From Dunaliella salina (taxonomy: Eukaryota > Chlorophyta > Chlorophyceae > Chlamydomonadales > Dunaliellaceae): a stretch of DNA of 22,269 bases. Below are positions 10,097 to 19,345 of the stretch, piece by piece. Each line of letters starts with the position of its first letter. Position 1 is the first letter of the stretch. The notes below the pieces were generated by a model. That model had not been told where the DNA came from and ran no database searches. It saw only the letters and a program-made list of their open reading frames with translations. The translations under genes were made by a program, and so were the position numbers. The stretch covers positions 121,870 through 144,138 of the forward strand of contig MU069690.1 of the NCBI GenBank assembly GCA_002284615.2. The letters run 5' to 3'.

Positions 10097-10193
10097 CAAT
10101 GTGCCATTCCTTCCGGGAAATGTTGAAATTGGAATGATACAGAGAAGATTAGCATGGCCCCTGCGCAAGGATGACACACAACAATGTGCCATT
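10097..10193. mobile_element. U6 insertion with 12-bp target-site duplication
   Basis: Direct repeats of CAATGTGCCATT flank the U6 fragment exactly. Sibling satellite units, read on the other strand, contain a single counterpart of this site (AATGGCGCATTG-like), which supplies the empty-site comparison. No poly(A) tail is present, as can occur for LINE-mobilised U6. Confidence 0.75.
10104..10181 (+). ncRNA. U6 spliceosomal snRNA copy, 3'-truncated; probable retropseudogene
   Basis: The sequence holds the near-invariant U6 core. It has ATTGGAATGATACAGAGA (ACAGAGA box at 10139-10145), AGATTAGCATGG (AGC at 10151-10153), CCCCTGCGCAAGGATGACAC (internal stem-loop), and a 5' hairpin around CCTTCCGGG. 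The conserved part stops at GACACACAA, where true U6 continues for roughly 20-30 nt to an oligo-T end; no T run follows. The 73 bp at 10109-10181 are bracketed by identical 12-mers CAATGTGCCATT (10097-10108 and 10182-10193). Removing them restores an uninterrupted inverted satellite unit, so this is most likely a retrotransposed, inactive copy. Confidence 0.88.
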
Positions 10194-10203
10194 TGCTCAC
10201 GCA

Positions 10204-10690
10204 GAGGGGCATGCTCTGGGGCACACAGCTGACGGAATGTGTGAGCAAAGAGCGCATGGAACAACTCAACAGATGGCGCAGTGAATGACTGAACAAATGG
10301 CCTGAGGGTTGAGTCACCATATCGCATGTGACGCATTGGGTGGCTGAACAAATGACAAATGGCAGGGCGTGCAGAGGGTCGGCGTGGGGGCATGCGCGCT
10401 CTGGGGCACACAGCTGACAAGATGCGTGAGCAAATGAGGCACTGGAATACTTCAAAACAGGTGACGCAGTGAATGGCCTATCACTCGAATCACCAAACAG
10501 GTGACACGCTGATAGACTGAACAACGCCTATCACTCGAATCACCAATCAAGTGATGCACTGAAAGACTGAACAACGCATGGCAGGATGTGCAAATGGGCA
10601 CAGCGGGGGCACTACATGCCCTGGAGCTCATCACTGACAGGATGCTTGGGTGAATGACGCATGGCAGGGTGAATGACGCATGGCATGCCT
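10204..10690 (+). repeat. Satellite-like tandem array, period about 185 bp (right block)
   Basis: Direct-orientation units resume, with starts near 10219, 10406 and a diverged one near 10622. Near 10480-10560 the sequence TATCACTCGAATCACCAA occurs twice, about 54 bp apart, showing further internal duplication. Confidence 0.8.
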
Positions 10691-11059
10691 GAATTAGGTG
10701 TGAACCTGGTGTGGTTCATTTGGATCACATCCCCGAAAGGAACGTGGAGGTCGTGGGTTCATTTCTGGGGGGTTTCAATACGGCGGGCCTTCTGGTGCCA
10801 AGGTTGTTCCTTCCGTGATGCTTGGGGGCTAGTCCCACTTGCGTAGCTTTTCCTTTTTTCCTGCCTGAACAAATGACTCATGAGACAACTTGGCACATGA
10901 CACATTGTTTTTCAGGGTGTGTGAAGGGCCGTGGCGGGGGCACACTGCATGCAGCAGAGGCGTGCACAGGCTCAACGCTCATGCTCAATCTCAAGAGCAC
11001 CAAGGCAAGTTGGAGCTTGATGGGAGACTGCATATGTGCAACGGGTGTGACGATGCAGC

Positions 11060-11161
<102 letters not shown>

Positions 11162-11388
11162 AAATTACCCTGCCGTTTTCCCCATCATTCTTTTTGCCCG
11201 CAGCCATCAGCCATCTTTTGAGATAGTTGGGTGGAGGCACTCAGGAGTCGGTGCAGCTGCCACTTGTGTTGTAGCAGACGTGTGATGTGAGCCATACCCC
11301 CGAAAACCCTGTGTGAAAGTCAGTGAATGCTGCATGCTTGATGATGCAGGTGAGTGGTCCTGATGACAGCTGTCTGCACTGCATGCAG

Positions 11389-11476
11389 GTGGTTGCGCTG
11401 CGGCGGCCCTGGATTGATGTGCGGGCTTGCCAGAACACACTTGAGTGTGGCACATTCGTCCAATTACTTGAAAATT
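11389..11476 (+). pseudogene. Degenerate upstream copy of the following UBR exon, possibly containing a family motif
   Basis: After GCATGCAG the sequence GTGGTTGCGCTGCGG repeats, 128 bp upstream, the start of the intact exon at 11517, then diverges (CCCTGGATTGATGTG). In the same frame it continues CQNTLECGTFVQLLEN before TGA. This resembles the UBR segment C-x2-H-x3-C-G-x-G that should be encoded just before the 11517 exon, but with Asn for His and a shortened glycine loop. It could be a remnant or a chance likeness. Confidence 0.4.
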
Positions 11477-11516
11477 GATTGTGAATTGCAGCGTGCTGGT
11501 TGTTTGCACCTTGCAG

Positions 11517-11560
11517 GCGGTTGCGCTGCGGGGCCCCCGGATCATTGTGGTGCAGTCACC
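11517..11560 (+). CDS. UBR E3 ligase micro-exon (RGPR segment)
   Basis: This 44-bp exon lies between acceptor CACCTTGCAG and donor CACC|GTGAGT. It reads AVALRGPRIIVVQS plus two bases of a Pro codon. The next exon begins with G then TAC TTG GAT, so splicing gives Q-S-P-Y-L-D, matching the family's SPYLD. It enters in phase 0 and leaves in phase 2. The preceding exon at 7360 ends in phase 1, so at least one exon between the two is unaccounted for. Confidence 0.75.
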
Positions 11561-11655
11561 GTGAGTATGAATACCATCATTGCCATACATAAGTAGGAGT
11601 ACAAGTAGGAGTTAATTGGTGATACAATCGTCGTTTATCAAGAGCCATCCAAAGC

Positions 11656-12690
11656 CACCGCCACAGTGAGTATGAATACCATCAATGCCAGACCTAAGTA
11701 GGAGTGCAGTAGGAGTATATTGGTGATTCGATCATTGTTTGCGATGTTTCGACTAGGTATTCATTTAGCGTGCATGCCCTGGATCATTGTGGTGCGATCA
11801 CTTTGGGTATAGGCACCATACTTGGGGGGAAAAACGCTGGTGATGCAGTCATTGATTTGCATCTAGGTTAGCATTTGTTGCACATGCCCTGGGTCATTGT
11901 GGTGCATTGTGGATTTAGCCCGGCAGTCATGCGTTTTGGCTGAGTGGCTCTTTTCTTGATAACCTGTAAATCTGTAAACCTGTAAACCTGGATCATTATG
12001 GTGCAGCCACTGCAAGGATGAAAGCCCTACTCAGACATAAGGATGCCCTGCTTTGACATGGAGAAAAGTGGTGAAACAGTCCTCAATTTTACAATTAGGT
12101 GTGCACGTATTATGCATGCCCTGGACCATGCAGTCGCCGTGCGTGCGCATGCCTTTCAAAGGAATGTGTCAGTATAGTGGTCAATGAGTGTACGATTAGG
12201 ACAGCTTTTGCTGCACATGCCTTGGATTATTGTGGTGCAGTCATCGTGGGTATGCATGCCCTTTGCCAGAATGCATCAGTGCTTTGGTCCTTGGTTTCTA
12301 TGATTGTTCAACCTACTAATACTATCTATAGTATAGAGACACATGTTGTGTTAACTTCATTTTGTGTAATACTTTTATTCTATTTACCTAATTTTTGTTT
12401 TTGCGCCCTTTGTAGAAAAATCGTCTAGGAAAAAAAACTTGATTCAAAAGCATGATTTAAAAGGTTTTTCTCGTCTGATGATAAACATTTATAGTGGATC
12501 ATTGCTGGTTAGTCATAGTTAGCTATTTTGGACAGCAGTTGGTGCGCCTGCCCTGCATTGCTACTGTGGTGTAGTCACGGTGAAACATTGTCCTTTGCTG
12601 GGACCCATCAGAGTTATGGTCGTGAATGATACAATCAGGACAACATTTGTTGTGCATGCCCTAAATTTTTTTAGTGTGTTCACCGTGAAT
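11656..12690 (+). repeat. Degenerate tandem array derived from the RGPR micro-exon and its donor flank
   Basis: Segments like ATGCCCTGGATCATTGTGGT followed by GCAGTCACCGTG recur near 11777, 11887, 11987, 12118, 12218, 12550 and 12658. A donor-side fragment (CACAGTGAGTATGAATACC) occurs at 11662. Most units are about 100-130 bp and also share an upstream part with GATACAATCA, TTAGG and TTTGTTGCACATG. All differ from the intact exon by substitutions or gaps, and several have lost the GTGAGT donor. They lie in the intron 11561-13647. Confidence 0.82.
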
Positions 12691-13647
12691 ACCGTAGAGA
12701 ATTGTGACCAGTACGCACCCTTATTTTTTTCGAATTGAATAAATCCATTGCGCACCCCCCATTACGCACCCAACTTTTCCGGAAAACCCCAAAAATTCAC
12801 CTAATTTGCACCTCAAAACCAATTTTTTGTGCATTACGCAGAGCTCGAAAAAAAGATTAATATTGCGCAGTGGTCAACATGCTGTACGGTATGCAGTCCC
12901 TGCTCGGGAATAGCTGAGTCAATGGCAATAACTGTTTACGTTAGCTGTGTGAGAGAGCTTTCCATTATTTAATAGTGTACGTTGCATATGTTGGCACATG
13001 CATTTGTCAAAAGAGAAGAATAGGTCTGCCAGTTCTTGCGCCTTTTGCCTAACCTAAACCCTACTTAAAACCCAACCTTAAACCTTGACCTCCACGACTT
13101 TGACACTCAAGAGATTGCAGGAGAGGGGTGCATGAGTTGGCATGATGCTGAGAAAAAGCCATGTTCAAGCCAGTCGCCATTTGAGCACAATATCATGCAT
13201 TTGCTGCAAAGGTGAAGGAGACGGAGAAGGGACCAAGCTGTTACCAGTTGACTTCTCCACAATGACACAGGGAGAGGCACCACTTGCACGTGATTAGGGA
13301 AAGCATGCTGTTCAAGTCACCATAATAGGTTTTTCTCTTTTTCCTTTTCTTCTCTTTTTCCTTTTCATTTCTTTTCTTTTCTAACACTTCTTGCTGCATG
13401 TACTAAATGCAAGCGTGCATCCACTCGCGTCGGGATGTGCAAGGAAGGCAAGGCAGGGAAAAAAAGTTGTACACCCAGCACCGGTCAGGTGGATCAACAT
13501 CGTATTCTTCAATGCCATTCCGGCTGGCACTTGTTGATGCGGTTGTGTTCACGCATTCTCACACAACATCAAAAAAATCTGGCCTCGAGCGTTTTGGATC
13601 TTGTGCAGAACTATGCTTTCTCCTCCTCACCCTCGTTTCGCTCACAG
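12691..13647. other. AT-rich end of the last UBR intron
   Basis: It includes a GCGCACC/ACGCACCC-containing stretch at 12709-12770 and a T/C-rich tract at 13325-13382 (mixed TTTTC and TTTTTCC). The intron ends CGTTTCGCTCACAG. I see no coding sequence apart from chance frames. Confidence 0.5.
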
Positions 13648-13813
13648 GTACTTGGATGCCCATGGCGAAGAGGATCCGGAGCTTCGCAGAGGCCGACCCT
13701 TGTACCTCCAGCCCTCCATTTACGCCCACCTATCGAAGCTCTGGTCCAGTGCGGCTTTGGACTATGACTCCGTTCTGCTGCACTCTTCACGCTCTGACCT
13801 GGATTTGCTGTGA
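13648..13813 (+). CDS. UBR E3 ligase terminal exon
   Basis: The exon starts after CTCACAG with one base that completes the Pro codon from 11560. It then reads YLDAHGEEDPELRRGRP, LYLQPSIYAHLSKLW and a tail ending in DLDLL before TGA (13811-13813). The Y-L-D-x-[HY]-G-E-[ET]-D-x-x-L-[RK]-R-G-x-P-L-x-L block is the C-terminal signature of UBR1/UBR2/PRT6 proteins, in which the tail packs over the RING region. The short tail after LW is family-typical in length. No TGTAA polyadenylation signal, common in related algae, is seen within about 600 bp downstream. Confidence 0.92.
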
Positions 13814-14100
13814 GCTTCGTCTTGCCAGATTTATGCAAATATTGATAACATTGAACGGAGCCTGTCATAGGCTCTACACAGTGAGAGGATGACAGCATTT
13901 TTGGAGCCCACACTTGCTATTTTGTCAAAGAGCTGCCCTAAAAGTCACGCAATCAGCAGCATGATGAAATCAACTTGGTTGTATTCAGCATGATGTATTC
14001 TATTTTGCTTTGGTTTTATTTGTTCATGCTGCAATATAGGTTTGACATGAGATGAGAAGAAAAGGGTTGAACGCAAAAGAGGTGTGCTTTTCCTTTCCAG

Positions 14101-14148
<48 letters not shown>

Positions 14149-15318
14149 AAGGGGGGGGGGGGGCACAAAAGAGAAGTTCCTTTGGTTTGTACGTCCATCA
14201 GTGAGCGGGCCAATCAATAGGGAACAAAAAAATCAATGGGTGCTGTCGTGTACAAAGTAGTAAACAAGAAATCAGGGCAGGCATCTACTGTCATGTCCAT
14301 CATATCAAGAGGATAATTCTCTACTGTCACATCAATCATAGGATAGGATGGCCCTCTTGAGAAAGAGAAGTAGGGTCTACCCCAGCCAGATAGACTGCAC
14401 GACATGAAAGAGAGGTTCCCTGTTTAGGAAAGCAAAGGTGAGGGTTGCACAGTTGTACTTGCCTATTGGGGCAGCTTAACTGAAGCAAAAAGGTGCCTGT
14501 AACCAAATCAGTCCGACCTGGGAAGCAGCACACATAAGGTTCAGTCACAGTATTTCGGGCATGACAAACACAAACTTGGCAACTCCGAATACATGATCAG
14601 CCTTGATGACCAGCCTTGTGCGTGAAGTTTCGAAGGCGTGGTACACCCCTTGAAGACACATTAAACAGGTGTTGGAACGGACTGCGCTGGTTTTTCAGAT
14701 CCAGGGAAGGGCTATCCAGAAGAAAGGTGCCCTTGCCCACCGTGCCAGTGGGCATGGGCAGAATCCAGATGGTGGTCAACTTGGAAGCAAGTGACTTTGC
14801 TGTTTGCTTGGATGGGCCCTGCATGTTTCCTTCCTAGCTTATGCATGTTTCTTTGCTACCTGGAGATATCCCCATCCGAGCCTGAGGGCCCTCACATTTA
14901 CCTGAGACGCTGCCTACTAGAGAAAAAAAGAAGGAAAGAAAAGGGAAGTGCGTGGGCAGAGAAAGCCTACACCAATCAGGTTCAGGAGGGAGGAGCACTT
15001 CGGCTAAAAAGGCCGTGAGTAATCTTCACCAGCCTGAGAAGATACGAGGGAGGTTAATGTGGATCTGGAGGTTGGCTGGCAGCGCGCGGCTCCAGGGAAC
15101 CAGTTTCTATGATCCCTTCTATCCCTTTGTCTTTCATTGCGCACTTGGCTTAAGTAAGTTCATGCACAAATTGGCCAGACTTTGCATGGAGCTTCCATGC
15201 AAATATGTTTGATCTTGGTGTGTCCTATCAATTGATCTATGCTCTTAAACCCCAGAATTTCTGCGTGAACTATAGCGCAGCCCCCCCCCCCCAATGTAAT
15301 CTTGCTCGCCCCTCCCCC
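13814..15318. other. Intergenic or 3' flanking stretch without recognised gene
   Basis: Apart from simple repeats there is nothing I can name. Several short ORFs on both strands lack motifs. A TGTAA occurs at 14498-14502, far from the UBR stop codon. Confidence 0.4.
14103..14163. repeat. GA microsatellite followed by a G homopolymer
   Basis: A GA run with one interruption occupies 14103-14147, followed after AAA by thirteen G (14151-14163). Confidence 0.95.
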
Positions 15319-15366
15319 AAAATTTGACCTCCTTCATTCCAATTTATGAATATGCAGGATGCTAGC
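15319..15366. repeat. Dispersed repeat, copy 1
   Basis: A segment with AAAATTTGACCTCCT, TTTATGAATATGCAG and GATGCTAGC matches 19617-19665 in the same order and orientation, with few differences. Just upstream are C-rich homopolymers (15281-15292). It may be the edge of a larger unnamed element. Confidence 0.65.
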
Positions 15367-15539
15367 GTGTCATGTTTGGATCATTTTGTTTAAGTATCTA
15401 GGCTGTGCGGAGTATGAGTTTTTGTCTGAGGGCCGAGACAATAACCTGTCTGATGTTGGTGGTTTGTGCTTGGGGAGTTTGGCTGTGTAGGGATATGGTG
15501 AGCAGTGCTCAGACAAGCATTTAACTGCTATCATTTGGG

Positions 15540-17130
15540 CTAGCCTGGCTGAATTGGGACATGGAAGAAGGGGTATTTCTTGATGCGGAGCGTGTGCGTT
15601 TGCCGGGTGGCCCTTCTGCAGCAGTGTTTGGTAGGTGCCAGAGTATCCAGGCTTGCGGTGAGTATGTCTGCAGAGGGGTGAAGTGCTTGTGTGGGAGTGA
15701 TGCCGAGTCTAGAATTGGAGTGAGTTCTTTTTCTGAGTGGCTCCTCCAGTGATTGCAATTTCATGACATTTGCAACTTGTTGTGTTCCAGGACAATTTAT
15801 GGGTGTAGGATGATGTACTGTACGTCTGAGGCGGCACCTGGTGTGTCATGGGTGTTTTGAGGTGTGAAGCGAGGCTGTGGCGGTGGCACTGCTTGAGTGG
15901 GGGGGATGAAGCTGCCTTGGGGGCTTGCTCGTCGAAAAACCTGGGTGGTATGGGAAGGCTGCTCCCCATCCATGCTGGTGTTGGTAAGGCCGCTCAGATG
16001 TGTGTTGTTGAAACGACAATAAATTGGGAGGGTGTTTGCTTCAGTGCTTTTGTAGGCAATGATTTTTTGGATAGAGGATGTGTTCTTGTTCAACAAGTTG
16101 TGGGGCAAGGCTGACAAGGGCTGCCAGCCTGATAAGTGCAATTTCACATGTGTTGTTCACCTTGGGGTGTTTAGCCCAAAGTTGAGAAACTGAGATGACG
16201 TGATTTTTGCAATGAGATGTAAGCTCCTGTAGCCCGCTGATAATTCCCATATTCAGCAGAGGTTGCACAATACAGGTGATGAGAGTTGGGAGGTTGTGAG
16301 GAGGTGGTTGTGCAAGGTGAGTGCTTCACAAACGTGCTTTGGTTCCTCCTTTGAACAGTTAGCGCAATTTTCATGAGACAAAGCTTCTTGGAATTGATGC
16401 TAGTCAGCTGGCAAGCACGCATGTTATAGTTAAGCTGACGTTTTATGTGCATCAGAAGAAGGTGACTCATACATTTCCAGAAAGCTCTTTGTTGCCATCA
16501 GGGCTGGGTGTGTTTCTTTAATCTATTCCATCACGTGCATGCACTTACATGGTTGCTGGATGGCGTGCACTGAGCAAAGCAGTGGATGTCTTCCTGCAGC
16601 GGCTGCTTATGCTACATGATGCATCTGATTATTGTATTTTCTAAAAATTCAGAACGTTTCTGTTTGCAGGCAGGAACTGAGTGGTTGTGTTTCCAGAGCC
16701 TTTCCAATCACTTGGGTACATTTACAAAGTTGCTAGAAGGGCGCACTCACCAGAGCAATGGACATCTTCCCAGAACCACTGGAACCGCTTACCCTGTATG
16801 TTGTATCTGCTTTATTTCATCTTTGTAAGTTATGGCTTGTTTATGGCCTCTTTGAGGGCTCTTTGTAGTTGTGGAAGAGGAGGGATGGATGCTCTTAAGT
16901 TTGGTAATGGCCCTGCAGAGATTTGCAGTTTTCTTATTTTGCTTCAAAAGTGGAGGTGCTGTCAGTTCTGTCGATTGCAAGGGAAGTGAGATGGGCGGTT
17001 CTGCTCAAGGAAAGCTTCTTTTAGGTTGCTCCTTGTTGCGTATATTCCCAGAGGTGGGCGACGAAGGCCTCAATAGGGGTACTTTTGAAATGTTCCTTGA
17101 GTATGGTGGGCCCACTTTGCACTTTTTGTG
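15540..17130 (-). pseudogene. Degenerate minus-strand coding traces, possibly retroelement-derived
   Basis: On the minus strand, frames broken by stops and shifts show protein-like stretches. These are a Lys/Ser/Thr-rich segment (16980-16789), a segment with VISVSQLWAKHP and EIALIRLAALVSLAPQLVEQ (about 16230-16080), and a Pro/Gln/Ser-rich segment (about 16000-15800). I do not recognise a domain. The neighbouring LINE on the same strand suggests an ORF1-like retroelement protein, but this is inference. Confidence 0.3.
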
Positions 17131-17205
17131 CTTAGCATGAAATGGTCGCCTTCCATAGCTCAGCTATGGAAGGCTTCTGAATTTAAAAAGTGCAACTCGG
17201 GGCCA
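17107..17205. repeat. 99-bp imperfect hairpin with a 27-bp palindromic centre
   Basis: The outer arms 17107-17127 and 17185-17205 are complementary at about 17 of 21 positions. The centre 17148-17174 is a perfect inverted repeat with 13-bp arms (GCCTTCCATAGCT / AGCTATGGAAGGC) around a single C. It lies between the 3' end of the minus-strand LINE and the degenerate coding traces. Confidence 0.75.
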
Positions 17206-17249
17206 TTTCTGCCGAAAGAAAGAAAAGAAAAACTACGCAAGCAGTGACA

Positions 17250-18334
17250 ACACCCCGCACATCAATTAAGGAAAAGGGGATGCCTAGGGCCAAGGCACCG
17301 TGTATCCTCTTCACCAAGAGAAAGCGGAAGAAAGAAGTCAGTGGGGATCAGGTGGGTTACTAGCTGTATCCTGTGCCTGACCTTGTTGAGAGTTGAAAAA
17401 GGTTTTCTCAAGAGCACGTCTGGTGCTGGCAATTTTGTAAGCATACAGGACAGAATGAGCATGAAGCTTCCGGACAAGCTTGGTGGCCTTGAAAGTGTCA
17501 AGACCGAGCTCCTTAAGAGGCTCCAATGTGTGCTGGGTATAGATGACTCCTCCCACACCTAGCAGGATAGTAAGGAGGGTGACTTGAGCTGGAGCTCTAG
17601 AAAGATGACGGCAAAGGTCGCGGTGCTGCTGCTTGGAGGAGCTGGCTGTAAGGTTGGGTGTCCTCACAGTATTTGACTGCTACGAGGTGGATGTGTCGCT
17701 GATCTGGGTGGAGCTGACTAGGGTCACGAGCCTTGAGTGTGGGTGGAGTGCCTGTGGCTGGCGCTGAGTCCTCCCTGTTCCCCCTGCGCCCCCCTGTACT
17801 TCTCTATTCATAACGAGGATTCGACCTTGGCGCCCTTTTCAGAGGAACGACGTCGTCATTAGTCGACTAATAGAGCATCAGGCCGGCTGGAAGTGAGCCT
17901 ATCCTTATCAGGGAAGCGGCGTGGGAAAACATATTTGGGAAGGGTCCTCAGCATGTTCTGGGATCTGTAAGTCTTGCAAGGCAAGACGGTCTGCTCTGCC
18001 AATGTCCATGGAGGCAATACATGCCACAAGAAGGCCTTTGCTGATGGCTTTTAGGAGGATTCTGCTGGCAATAGTGTGTCGCTCAGCTACCATACCAGAC
18101 ATGGTAGAATTTTTGCATCTGATCCGATCCGATTGAGGTGTCCTGATAAGATATGAAGGGCACTGTCAAGTTCCACAGAGGGGCATTGTGGGCTGGTGGA
18201 AATTTGAAGCGCACTGCGTGTTTTTGATTGAAGAGACCTGCGCGGTATTTAAAAACGTTTTGCCTCATTTTGGAAGAGAGTGTTGACATGGTCCAGAAGG
18301 CATTGCTGATGTTTTTGTGGATGTGGGGAAGCAA
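17250..18334 (-). pseudogene. LINE C-terminal region: decayed zinc-knuckle and nuclease-like part
   Basis: Read on the minus strand in broken frames, it contains TLSSKMRQNVFKYRAGLFNQ and HAVRFKFPPAHNAPLWN (about 18285-18180). The C-x2-C expected here in related algal LINEs is replaced by APLW. MVAERHTIASRILLKAISKG and MDIGRADRLALQDLQIPEHA follow (about 18100-17950), then HLVAVKYCEDTQP (about 17690-17650), LLGVGGVIYTQHTLEPLKEL and KLHAHSVLYAYKIASTRRAL (17580-17410). The order matches the C-terminus of chlamydomonadalean non-LTR elements as I know them. Stops and frameshifts show it is inactive. Confidence 0.72.
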
Positions 18335-18599
18335 ACTTTGGTAGAAGAGCAGTACCCTGCGTTGGTGTTGGCCTTTCCAAGTCTGTGTTTTGAGTGCATG
18401 TGTTTCCGTAAAGCATCATGGAGGTTGGAGAATTGTTTAAGCTTTACGACAGGGGGGGTTCAGACGCCTAGAGGCATTTGCATGAGTGTAGGAAGTTTCC
18501 TCAAAGTCAAGCCACGTGGTGTCATGAAAAGGATTGCCTTCAAGCTTGAAGGTTTGCGCATGGGAAGGTTATGTATGAGTCATTATTCTGAATGGTCTG

Positions 18600-19345
18600 A
18601 TGCTTAGTAATGGCATCTGCGCATTTGTTGCCAAGAATTCCAGCATGAGATTTAACCTTGGAGAAATGGATAGGGGTAGGTGAGTTGCGTTTGAGTTGCA
18701 TGATTATCTTGAGGATATGGCCCTGGACATGCTGGTGATGAAGTTCTGGGTAGAGTACTTGCTTTCTGATCTGTTCTAGAGAGCAAGGCTGTCAGTGGCA
18801 ATGTAATGATATCCTAAGAGAAGGGCTGCTGCTATTGCCGCCAGTTCGGCTCTAGTGATGGTGTGAGTGATTCCTGCTCCATTCGGTTGGACATGTTTGG
18901 TGGTGTCATTGGCAGGGTGGTAAACCCCTGCACCAATAACTTGTTTTCCATTGTGTACATGGCAGCTGCCGTCCGTGTATGCCCATTCTCTCCAGTTGTC
19001 AACTTTGCATACCAGAGGATGGCTGGGTGACGTGAGTGGTGAAAGAGTATGCTGGCTTTGTTTGGTACTGGGAGAGGTTTGTTGATGGGCAGAAGGTAGT
19101 TTTATTGAAGCCAGTTTCAATTTCTGGGTGTCTTATATTAAGGACTGGGTCAATGCTGTTTTTTGTTTCCAGCCATCTTGCTTCACGGATGTCTTGTTTC
19201 AGGCCTGTGAGCCAATTTGATTTGTTTTCATTGAGGCGGACTCTTGCAGCGTTGTTCCAAACAGCAATGACTTGTAGGCTCCAGGAATGGCGTTGGAAGG
19301 TCAATTTCTTGGCTTATCCAGAAGGGGGGTTGGCATAGTTGAGTC
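18600..19345 (-). pseudogene. LINE RNase H domain and upstream segment
   Basis: The frame from 19120 encodes REWAYTDGSCHV, TRAELAAIAAALLLGYHYIA and TDSLAL. The three RNase H carboxylates are present: Asp at about 18971, Glu at about 18846 and Asp at about 18792. A frameshift near 18780 moves the continuation to another frame, LEQIRKQVLYPELHHQHVQG, ending KVKSHAGILGNKCADAITK (about 18605), which supplies the final His/Asp motif. Upstream, 19304-19121 encodes a preceding segment with WLTGLKQDIREARWLE. The reverse transcriptase that should come before it is missing on this strand beyond about 19345. Confidence 0.85.

Larger units (their letters stand above)
10001..10203 (-). repeat. Inverted satellite unit
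   Basis: The reverse complement of this stretch matches the array unit. GTGACTCAATCGACAGACCA and the following TTTGTTCAGTTATTC are the complement of the GAATGACTGAACAAATGG...GATTGAGTCAC part seen at 10284-10320. Orientation switches back to direct at about 10203, just before AGGGGCATGCTCTGG. A U6 fragment interrupts the unit. Confidence 0.8.

Noticed and set aside
10740..10770. tRNA T-arm-like GTGGGTTCATTTC
   Set aside because: The stem does not pair and no A box lies at the required distance.
13040..13085. Telomere-like CCTAAACCC/CTTAAAACCC words
   Set aside because: Spacing is irregular and no perfect tandem telomeric units occur.
17800..17890. Possible tRNA or SINE on the minus strand (GGTCGAATCC B-box-like)
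   Set aside because: No cloverleaf forms, the T-stem does not pair, and the sequence lies inside the LINE fragment.
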